From: SKPH01 sp051748565
GTDB lineage: Bacteria > Bacillota > Dethiobacteria > DTU022
Assembly: GCA_051748565.1 (NCBI GenBank)
Contig: JBNJHN010000081.1
Location: 1 to 6,558, forward strand
Length of the DNA: 6,558 nt
Direction of reading: 5' to 3'
Below, piece after piece: positions 1 through 5,010 of this stretch. Under the pieces are notes generated by a model. That model was given only the letters and a program-made list of their open reading frames with translations, searched no databases and was not told the DNA's origin. Positions within the stretch are counted from its first letter, which is position 1; each line of letters starts with the position of its first letter. Made by a program: the position numbers and the translations under genes.

Positions 1-458
1 TCAACACTGTAGGCCGCTTTGCTTTTCGGCATCCCGATCCCGAGAGACTGCATCGTCTCTTTAAAGGCTGTGCGGTCTTCACCTCTTTTAATGGCATCGG
101 CCTGCACTCCGAGCACCTCAACCCCGTATTCCTCTAAGACACCGTTTTCTTCCAGTTCGGCACATAAATTCAGAGCCGTTTGCCCGCCCAGATTGGGCAG
201 AACAGCATCAGGCCGCTCCTTATCGATTATGCGGGCCAGGCTTTTTAGGTTCAGCGGTTCGATATAAGTGGCATCGGCAATACCGGGGTCGGTCATAATC
301 GTTGCCGGGTTGGAATTAACCAGCACGATCTGGTAACCCAGCTTTCTCAGCGCCTTGCAGGCCTGGGTTCCCGAGTAATCGAATTCACAGGCCTGGCCAA
401 TAATAATTGGGCCGGAACCGATAATTAAAATCTTTTTCAGATCTGTTCTTTTCGGCAT
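1..458 (-). CDS. carB: Carbamoyl-phosphate synthetase large subunit, N-terminal part (cut by window edge)
   Basis: The large subunit makes carbamoyl phosphate from bicarbonate, ATP and ammonia delivered by the glutaminase subunit CarA, for pyrimidine and arginine synthesis in the cytoplasm. Only the first 152 codons are present; the gene runs off the left edge (whole family members are about 1,070 residues). The visible part is the pre-ATP-grasp domain of the carboxyphosphate half: the GSGPIIIGQACEFDYSGTQA stretch at residues 14-33, VNSNPATIMTDP at 47-58, ATYIEP at 63-68, LPNLGGQTALN at 88-98, and EDR at 127-129, whose Arg129 has the same number as the ATP-binding arginine of the E. coli enzyme. 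The start is ATG at 458-456, with AAGGAGT just upstream (464-470). No carA lies directly upstream; a good promoter does (495-523), so carB is probably the first gene of its transcript. Identity is very secure from sequence conservation. Confidence 0.97.
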   Translation of the reverse strand, partial: MPKRTDLKKILIIGSGPIIIGQACEFDYSGTQACKALRKLGYQIVLVNSNPATIMTDPGIADATYIEPLNLKSLARIIDKERPDAVLPNLGGQTALNLCAELEENGVLEEYGVEVLGVQADAIKRGEDRTAFKETMQSLGIGMPKSKAAYSV

Positions 459-494
459 AAATACTCCTTAAACGATAATTATTACTTTCCAAGT

Positions 495-523
495 ATTATA
501 ATAAAACCCTCGGGTATGTTCAA
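495..523 (-). promoter_or_regulatory. Predicted sigma-70-type promoter of carB
   Basis: On the minus strand, TTGAAC (523-518) and a perfect TATAAT (500-495) are separated by exactly 17 bases. Transcription would begin near 488, leaving a leader of about 30 bases before the carB ATG. Such a short leader leaves little room for an RNA attenuator of the PyrR kind. The box match is seen in the sequence; promoter activity is inferred. Confidence 0.6.
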
Positions 524-615
524 ATCTTTTTCCACACCACGATCGTGTCAAGGCCCTGTAGGATTTAAAATGTAAGAGGGACAAGTTTATTGACAACATT
601 ACCAGGGTAAAAATA

Positions 616-673
616 GTTAACTGTGCAAGTTAAAAGGGGAAGGTACATCAGTAAGACAACTTGAAAGGTTAAC
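616..673. repeat. Imperfect inverted repeat, 16-base arms
   Basis: The left arm 616-631 reads GTTAACTGTGCAAGTT and the right arm 658-673 reads AACTTGAAAGGTTAAC. The reverse complement of the right arm matches the left arm at 13 of 16 positions, with both ends (GTTAAC outside, AAGTT inside) perfect. The spacer is 26 bases (632-657). It could be a paired binding site for a dimeric regulator, a structured RNA, or a relic of an insertion; no terminator-like U-tract follows. The structure is seen; its role is unknown. Confidence 0.55.
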
Positions 674-757
674 ATGCATCAACAGGGGGATTCTTCAGAA
701 AGCATATATGGTTGATATCAATAACTTCGCTCCCTGACATACCTCAAAAATAAACCC

Positions 758-786
758 TTGTTTTTCTCCGGTAAGTATGATATATT
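758..786 (+). promoter_or_regulatory. Predicted promoter of the AbiE operon
   Basis: TTGTTT (758-763) and TATATT (781-786) are separated by 17 bases, close to the sigma-70 consensus (four and five of six bases). Transcription would start near 793, only a few bases before the Shine-Dalgarno sequence, giving a leader of about 18 bases. The -10 box lies inside the inverted repeat 774-792, so a repressor bound there would block polymerase. Confidence 0.65.
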
Positions 787-792
787 CATACT
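774..792. promoter_or_regulatory. Putative AbiEi autoregulatory operator
   Basis: A perfect 7-bp inverted repeat, AGTATGA (774-780) and TCATACT (786-792), flanks a 5-base centre TATAT and covers the -10 box up to the expected transcription start. Characterised AbiEi antitoxins repress their own operon by binding inverted repeats in the promoter, so this is the natural candidate operator. The repeat is seen directly; AbiEi binding is inferred from the family. The palindrome at 712-721 could be a second site but has a different sequence. Confidence 0.55.
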
Positions 793-795
793 ATC

Positions 796-801
796 AGGAG
801 G
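796..801 (+). promoter_or_regulatory. Shine-Dalgarno sequence of abiEi, serving two ATG codons
   Basis: AGGAGG lies 9 bases before the abiEi ATG at 811, a normal spacing. A second ATG at 806, only 4 bases away, opens a two-codon frame (ATG CCA TGA) whose stop overlaps the abiEi start as ATGA. The 811 start is preferred because the 806 frame ends at once and the spacing to 811 is better. Confidence 0.75.
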
Positions 802-810
802 AAACATGCC

Positions 811-1440
811 ATGAAAAATTATGACCAGGTTTATTTAGACAAACTTATAGTAAAAGAATCACTTCAGGACTATGCATCACCGAGGTCAAAGCTAACCAGG
901 ATGCTGGACTCGAGGGAAATCATGCATATTCGCCGCGGACTCTATCTTGAGGGAACCAATACGCCATTCTCAATTAAGACCCTCGCCAATATAATTTACG
1001 GACCCTCCTACATCTCTTTCGAATACGCCCTCGCTTACCATGGTTTTATCCCCGAAAGGGCAGTGAATATTACATCTGCGGTGTACGGCAAGAATAAGAA
1101 AAAGCGTTTCGATACTCCGGTTGGCACATTCACATACCGTCACATCCCTGAAACCGTTTACTATCTGGAATACAAGCGGTTGGAAGAAGATGGTCATCCC
1201 TTTCTTATTGCTTCTGCTGAAAAAGCAATTTGTGATACCCTCTACCAGTATCGCCGTATTAAAAGCTTGAAAGGGCTGAACAAACTAATATTTGAGGATT
1301 TAAGGATTGATCGCGATCAGTTGGAAAATCTAAACCTTGATGGAATCGCGGCCCTGGCTCCCAGATACGGGAAAAAGATAACGTCTTTATTTGCCTCATG
1401 GCTTGAGAAGGAGAAAAAAAATGCACGGCGCCGTTCATGA
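811..1440 (+). CDS. abiEi: AbiEi-family type IV antitoxin / transcriptional repressor
   Basis: This 209-residue protein resembles AbiEi antitoxins, which counteract the AbiEii toxin without binding it stably and repress their own operon. Residues about 8-48 fit the N-terminal winged-helix DNA-binding domain, ending in the family-typical turn IRRGLYL (40-46). The antitoxin domain follows: GPSYISFEYALAYHG (64-78), NITSA (86-90), the TPVGTFTYRHIP strand pair (102-113) and SAEKAICDTLY (135-145). Length is near that of typical AbiEi proteins. The ATG at 811 follows AGGAGG, with a promoter and an inverted-repeat operator immediately upstream. The 3' end overlaps abiEii by 20 bases, so the two are probably translated together. 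Base composition is more AT-rich than carB and the minus-strand cluster. No frameshift or missing segment is visible. Family assignment is strong; the actual phage-defence or maintenance role is not shown by the sequence. Confidence 0.92.
   Translation: MKNYDQVYLDKLIVKESLQDYASPRSKLTRMLDSREIMHIRRGLYLEGTNTPFSIKTLANIIYGPSYISFEYALAYHGFIPERAVNITSAVYGKNKKKRFDTPVGTFTYRHIPETVYYLEYKRLEEDGHPFLIASAEKAICDTLYQYRRIKSLKGLNKLIFEDLRIDRDQLENLNLDGIAALAPRYGKKITSLFASWLEKEKKNARRRS
1408..1413 (+). promoter_or_regulatory. Shine-Dalgarno sequence that decides the abiEii start
   Basis: AAGGAG inside the 3' end of abiEi lies 7 bases before ATG 1421. The frame stays open upstream to a TTG at 1391 (ten extra codons, MPHGLRRRKK), but the Shine-Dalgarno is downstream of that codon, so 1421 is favoured. 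Another in-frame ATG at 1442 lacks a comparable site. Confidence 0.75.
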
Positions 1441-2293
1441 TATGTTAAGTAAATATCACTGTATAACTCCCGACGATTACTGTGAAGCACTCAGGGAAAT
1501 AATCCAGGAAATCGCCTTACTTGGCTTCTACCGCAGCAACTTTTTCGATCGGGCTTCATTTTATGGAGGCACTGCACTGCGTATTTTTTACGGCCTGGAC
1601 CGGTTTTCTGAAGATCTGGATTTTTCCCTTCTCCAGTCCGATCCAGCTTTTGACCTAAATCCTTACTTAAAGTTTGTCCGTGATGAGTTAAGCGCATTCG
1701 GTTTTATAGTCGAGGTAAGCAAGAAAGAGAAAAGGATTTTAACAGGTATTGAATCAGCCTTTATTAAGGCCGGAACTGAAATTCATCTGATAAAAATTGG
1801 CTTACGGGAAGAATTATTCCCAAAGCCGGCGAAAACTGAGAACTTAAAAGTAAAACTTGAGGTAGACATTAATCCCCCGGGTAATGCCGCACATAATATA
1901 AAATATCATCTTGACCCAATCCCTTTCTACGTTCGTCTGATGGATCCGCCATATCTCTTTGGCGGTAAGGTTCACGCCCTTTTGTGCCGCGATTGGGGAG
2001 GGGAAAGAGTAAAAGGCCGTGACTTGTACGACTATGTTTGGTTCATTTCCCGGCAGACACCACTTAACCTCCGCCATCTCGCCCATCGAATGGAGCAGAC
2101 AGGGCACTTGAAATTAAGAACCCAAATAGATCGCTCTGAAGTTGTTGATATGCTCGTTGAGAAATTTTCGGCCATTGATTTTGCCGGGGCAAAAAGGGAT
2201 ATTCTGCCCTTTATAAGGGATCCAAAACGAACTGAGATCTGGTCTGAAGACTTTTTTATGTCAATAACCAAAGATCAGCTTATAGCGGTTTAA
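1421..2293 (+). CDS. abiEii: AbiEii/AbiGii-family nucleotidyltransferase toxin
   Basis: This 290-residue protein (counted from ATG 1421) belongs to the DNA polymerase beta-type nucleotidyltransferase toxins of type IV systems. Characterised relatives inhibit growth using nucleotides; some modify tRNA, and the target here cannot be read from sequence. Motif I is YGGTALR (48-54) with the metal-binding pair D65-L-D67 in RFSEDLDFS; motif II is KLEVDINP (145-152) with D149; motif III is GGKVHALLCR (181-190) with K183; motif IV is RVKGRDLYDYVWF (196-208). All the residues expected to be catalytic are present, so the toxin looks active. The 5' end overlaps abiEi by 20 bases, consistent with translational coupling that keeps antitoxin and toxin in step. 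The AT content is higher than in the flanking chromosomal-type genes (21 G/C in the 60 bases from 1741). Confidence 0.93.
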   Translation: MHGAVHDMLSKYHCITPDDYCEALREIIQEIALLGFYRSNFFDRASFYGGTALRIFYGLDRFSEDLDFSLLQSDPAFDLNPYLKFVRDELSAFGFIVEVSKKEKRILTGIESAFIKAGTEIHLIKIGLREELFPKPAKTENLKVKLEVDINPPGNAAHNIKYHLDPIPFYVRLMDPPYLFGGKVHALLCRDWGGERVKGRDLYDYVWFISRQTPLNLRHLAHRMEQTGHLKLRTQIDRSEVVDMLVEKFSAIDFAGAKRDILPFIRDPKRTEIWSEDFFMSITKDQLIAV

Positions 2294-2345
2294 TCGATAA
2301 AAAACACGATATTAACCTATTCATTTGGCACCTGGAGTAAAAATC

Positions 2346-2392
2346 AGCCCTATAAATTTCACAAAAATATTGGGTGCAATCAAGGGCTTTTT
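2346..2392 (+). terminator. Weak candidate terminator after abiEii
   Basis: AGCCCT (2346-2351) can pair with AGGGCT (2383-2388), followed by a run of five T (2388-2392). The 31-base loop is long for an intrinsic terminator and the stem is only 6 bp, so this is tentative. The same bases overlap the predicted promoter of the next gene. Confidence 0.25.
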
Positions 2393-2397
2393 AAAAT
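2370..2397 (+). promoter_or_regulatory. Candidate promoter of the SH3-domain gene
   Basis: TTGGGT (2370-2375) and TAAAAT (2392-2397) are spaced by 16 bases, predicting transcription from about 2404 and a leader of about 29 bases before GTG 2433. The match is moderate. If real, the SH3 gene is transcribed independently of the AbiE pair; otherwise read-through from abiEii over the 139-base gap is the alternative. Confidence 0.35.
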
Positions 2398-2432
2398 CAT
2401 CACGAATAAGATCTTTAAGGCAGGTGGTATAA

Positions 2433-3389
2433 GTGGAAGATTTTAATGAGCCTCGTTTCGAATCCGATGACAGAAGCTGGGGTGAGGGTTCCTATCGATC
2501 AAGAACAGAGAAGAACGATAAAGGATCAGGGAGGAAAAGATGGATCAAACCCTTAATCCTTTTATTAGTAGTGATCGCAGGTATAGGCGCAATCTGGTAT
2601 TTTGTCAGCCGAATCCAGATCGAGCTGCCCGGATGGTTGGTAGAAGGCCTTACTACGAGGGAGGAAACTATTCAGGTAACCCTGCCGGCAGCACTTTTTG
2701 TCAGTATTGATGTTGAAGAAATTATCGCCGGGGCTGTTCAGGAGCATGGCATAGAGGAATATGTGCAGGGTGATGATGGCTCCCTGACCCTGATCATGAG
2801 TGCTGAAGTTAGAGATTTGCTGCTTGAAGAAGCGGGGAACAACCTGGAAGAGAAAATCAACACAATAAGAGATGAGTGGCAGCACCCTTATGTGGTAAGT
2901 ATAAGTTATGACAGCACCTATAAAGATTACTACCTGGTTGTGCATGAGGAGCAAAGTGACCGGGCCCTGGTTACAGCCGCTGAGCTGTATATGCTGGCTG
3001 TTTATTACCAGCTGCTAAGCGCCGCTGCAGAGCCTGCCCGGGAGGTATCAATTTTAATTGAAGATGTTGAGAGCGGCAGTGTACTGGAGATCCTTAATTA
3101 TCCCGATGATTTAGACCGGTTGGCGGAAGTTTTGGAAGAACCAGAAATACCGGAAGATGAAGATCGGGATCCACGGGCAGGCGATAAGGTTATCGTCACT
3201 ACCGGACCCGATAATTTGAACCTGAGAAACGGCCCGGGGATAACTTACCTGATTATTGAGATTCTAAGATCGGGCACTATCCTGGAAGTAACCGGCACTG
3301 AAGGGGTCTGGCTGGAGGTTATAACTCCCGCAGGCAGGGAAGGCTGGGTGCACGGTGACTTCGTAGAAATCTACCCTGAAGATGATTAA
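2433..3389 (+). CDS. Membrane-anchored protein with C-terminal bacterial SH3 domain
   Basis: This is a 318-residue protein of unknown function. Residues 1-37 are charged and presumably cytoplasmic; one hydrophobic segment (about 38-57, LILLLVVIAGIGAIWYFV) follows the basic patch GRKR, giving an N-in, C-out anchor. Residues about 79-225 form an acidic extracytoplasmic domain I do not recognise, with TLPAALFV (83-90) and a DDGSLTLIMSAEVRDLL segment (114-130). An acidic linker (235-250) leads to an SH3b domain (about 252-314) with NLNLRNGPG (261-269), GTILEV (281-286) and GREGWVHGDFVEI (301-313), a fold that commonly binds cell-wall peptides or metal-related ligands. The start is GTG 2433, supported by AGGTGG at 2422-2427. 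It may sense or attach to the cell wall; this is inference from domain type. It converges on the ADP-ribosylglycohydrolase gene. Nothing ties it functionally to the AbiE pair beyond adjacency. Confidence 0.88.
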   Translation: MEDFNEPRFESDDRSWGEGSYRSRTEKNDKGSGRKRWIKPLILLLVVIAGIGAIWYFVSRIQIELPGWLVEGLTTREETIQVTLPAALFVSIDVEEIIAGAVQEHGIEEYVQGDDGSLTLIMSAEVRDLLLEEAGNNLEEKINTIRDEWQHPYVVSISYDSTYKDYYLVVHEEQSDRALVTAAELYMLAVYYQLLSAAAEPAREVSILIEDVESGSVLEILNYPDDLDRLAEVLEEPEIPEDEDRDPRAGDKVIVTTGPDNLNLRNGPGITYLIIEILRSGTILEVTGTEGVWLEVITPAGREGWVHGDFVEIYPEDD

Positions 3390-3399
3390 GAATTGAGTT

Positions 3400-3420
3400 G
3401 GCAGCCGCCTGCCGGCTGCC
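3400..3420. terminator. GC-rich stem-loop between convergent genes
   Basis: GGCAGCCG (3400-3407) and CGGCTGCC (3413-3420) form a perfect 8-bp stem with a 5-base loop. It lies 10 bases after the SH3 gene stop and 12 bases beyond the end of the minus-strand glycohydrolase gene, the usual place for a bidirectional terminator. Neither side carries a proper U-tract, so it may be a non-canonical terminator or an mRNA-end stabiliser. Confidence 0.55.
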
Positions 3421-3432
3421 TGGTTCGAAGGG

Positions 3433-4371
3433 TTACCCGGCTGCTGCCCAGAGTTCTGCTGCGAGCTTTTCCAGGTACTCTTTGTTTTCAAGCTTTTCCA
3501 ACCATTGACCCGGAATGGCCTCTATGCCCAGCCGGGCCCCGGCTATGGCGCCGGCCATGCAGGCGATAGTATCGGCATCGCCGCCCAGGCTGACCGCTTC
3601 CACAACTGCATCTTCAAAGGAGCCGGGATGGCGCAGGGCGCAGCAGATCGCCGCAGGCACCGAGTTGAAGGCTGCAATGCCGTTACCCAGGCGCGAGGCA
3701 ATTTCGCCGGCATCCTCAGTTTCCAGAAGGGCTTCCATATCTTTCAGCTTCTGAAAATAGACCTCCTCTGAAGCATACTTTTTTAGCTGTCCGATTACTT
3801 CCGGGGTGGCCGGTGCGGGGCTGCCGCCGGTAACCAAGGCCACAGATACGGCTATGAGGACCGCTCCTTCCTTTCCCAGGGGGTGAGCATGGGTAATTTG
3901 GCTCTGCTCGCGGGCCGCTGATGCAAGCTTATTAAAATCGCTGAAGTAGAAAAGCCCGACTGGAGCCACGCGCATGGCCGCGCCATTGCCATACGAGCCG
4001 CCGGGGTAAATGTCTGCGGCCGCCTTATCCCAGGGTAAACCGGCACGGATCTTTTTAAAAATGCGGGGCGGGCCGGGACCGTAACCACGCCAGGGTTCCC
4101 GCTCGTAGTTGCTGGTGAATACTTCTGCCAGGTGCCGGCCGTCTAAGTCTTTGCAGGCGATCAGCGACTCGGCCAGGCCGATCGCCATGTGGGTATCGTC
4201 GGTATAGCGCAGGAGGGTGCTTTTCGCGGCGGCGGACTTAATTTGATCGGGTGCGGGAAACCAGGCTCCCTCAAAAGGGGCGCCCAGGGCATCACCGATA
4301 GCCAGGCCGAGCAGGCAGCCCCGAAATTTAGACCGGAGCAGATCTGATTCGGGTGATAAGGAATTAGTCAT
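3433..4371 (-). CDS. ADP-ribosylglycohydrolase family protein (ARH3/DraG-like)
   Basis: This 312-residue enzyme belongs to the ADP-ribosylglycohydrolase family, dinuclear-magnesium hydrolases that remove ADP-ribose from proteins, nucleic acids or metabolites. The fold signatures are in order: GDALGAPFEG (26-35) with E34 at the position of the catalytic glutamate of ARH3; YTDDTHMA (56-63) with metal ligands T57, D58 and D59; GSYGNGAAMR (125-134), the substrate loop; THAHPLG (160-166); and GGDADTIACMAGAIAGA (263-279) with metal ligands D265, D267 and T268. All expected catalytic residues are present, so it looks active; the GSYGNG loop is closer to ARH3 than to ARH1. ATG 4371 is preceded by AAGGAGG (4387-4381) at 9 bases. 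It lies 63 bases after the flavodoxin gene and is probably the last gene of that unit. No ADP-ribosyltransferase is in the window, so its substrate is unknown. Confidence 0.93.
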   Translation of the reverse strand: MTNSLSPESDLLRSKFRGCLLGLAIGDALGAPFEGAWFPAPDQIKSAAAKSTLLRYTDDTHMAIGLAESLIACKDLDGRHLAEVFTSNYEREPWRGYGPGPPRIFKKIRAGLPWDKAAADIYPGGSYGNGAAMRVAPVGLFYFSDFNKLASAAREQSQITHAHPLGKEGAVLIAVSVALVTGGSPAPATPEVIGQLKKYASEEVYFQKLKDMEALLETEDAGEIASRLGNGIAAFNSVPAAICCALRHPGSFEDAVVEAVSLGGDADTIACMAGAIAGARLGIEAIPGQWLEKLENKEYLEKLAAELWAAAG

Positions 4372-4434
4372 ATCAATATACCTCCTTACGGTGACAGGTG
4401 AACCTCTCTGTTGGCTTCCGGGGCTATTTCAGCT

Positions 4435-4911
4435 TCACTCAGCCAGCTTTTTTGCCAGATCGGCCACCCTTTTGCCAAGCATATGGCACTGCTCGATCAC
4501 TTTTTCGTCAGGCTTCCCTATTGAAACTACCCCGAAATGATTTTCCTTGAAATACCCCTGCACTACCATCCCGTGCACCAGCATCATCTGGACAATGCTT
4601 AAAACTGCTGTCTCACTGCCGCCGCCCAATACGCCGGCACTTGAAAATGCTCCGCCTGCTTTACCCTCCAGCTTGCCGTGATAGACAACAGTCCGGTCAA
4701 AAAAATCCTTTATCGGCCCCGCAACCAGACCGTAGTAGGTTGGCGAACCGACAATAAACCCGTCAAACTCAGTCACCTTTTCTAAAACACAGTGATCAAT
4801 ATCGCACAAAATTGCTTCCGCACCTGCCGCTTCGACTCCCAATGCTACCTCTTCGGCCATCTTTTTGGTATGGCCGGTTCGACTGTAATACAACACCAGG
4901 ATTTTAGTCAT
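4435..4911 (-). CDS. Short flavodoxin-family (WrbA-like) FMN protein
   Basis: This 158-residue protein has the flavodoxin fold. The FMN phosphate loop YYSRTGHTKKMAEEVA sits at residues 8-23 directly after the first beta strand, and GSPTYYG (55-61) forms the isoalloxazine loop. The segment FSSAGVLGGGSET (89-101) and HGMVVQG (113-119) resemble the FTS-x-GG-x-ET and HGM-V signatures of WrbA-type NAD(P)H:quinone oxidoreductases, but the chain is about 40 residues shorter than E. coli WrbA. It may therefore act as an electron carrier or reductase; which one cannot be told here. ATG 4911 has AAGGAGGC (4924-4917) 5 bases upstream. It lies 99 bases downstream of the methyltransferase gene and 63 upstream of the glycohydrolase gene, on the same strand. 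In the methyltransferase context a role in delivering electrons, for instance to reactivate a corrinoid cofactor, is a speculation from position only. Confidence 0.9.
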   Translation of the reverse strand: MTKILVLYYSRTGHTKKMAEEVALGVEAAGAEAILCDIDHCVLEKVTEFDGFIVGSPTYYGLVAGPIKDFFDRTVVYHGKLEGKAGGAFSSAGVLGGGSETAVLSIVQMMLVHGMVVQGYFKENHFGVVSIGKPDEKVIEQCHMLGKRVADLAKKLAE

Positions 4912-5010
4912 TATCTGCCTCCTTCCGGCTGTTTGATTGTTCCTGCGGTTAGCCTGCTTTTTCTGACTTTAAACACCCTCGCGATCTCCCGGATCTGGGT
5001 AATAAAAAGG

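Larger units (their letters stand above)
459..810. other. AT-rich intergenic region between carB and the AbiE module
   Basis: This 352-base gap between divergent genes contains no convincing protein-coding gene. It holds the carB promoter (495-523), an imperfect inverted repeat with 16-base arms (616-673), a perfect 10-bp palindrome TTGATATCAA (712-721), and the AbiE promoter, operator and ribosome binding site (758-801). Two perfect TTGACA hexamers are present (590-595 on plus, 551-546 on minus), but neither has a good -10 box at the right distance. I found no tRNA-like or riboswitch-like structure by eye, and no recognisable carA remnant. Confidence 0.7.

Noticed and set aside
590..618. TTGACA at 590-595 (plus) as a second promoter toward abiEi
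   Set aside because: The hexamer at 17-base spacing is ATAGTT, a poor -10 box, and no better one is at 16 or 18 bases. The minus-strand TTGACA at 551-546 likewise has only AAGATT at the right place.
674..715. 13-residue frame MHQQGDSSESIYG preceded by AAAGG
   Set aside because: It is too short to judge, the binding site is weak, and it begins directly at the edge of the inverted repeat; nothing distinguishes it from chance.
1391..1420. TTG 1391 as the abiEii start
   Set aside because: The Shine-Dalgarno AAGGAG (1408-1413) lies downstream of this codon and is well spaced for ATG 1421.
811..4371. AbiE pair plus ADP-ribosylglycohydrolase as one defence island
   Set aside because: They lie on opposite strands in convergent units separated by the SH3-domain gene and a stem-loop, with different base composition. 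No further defence gene is present.
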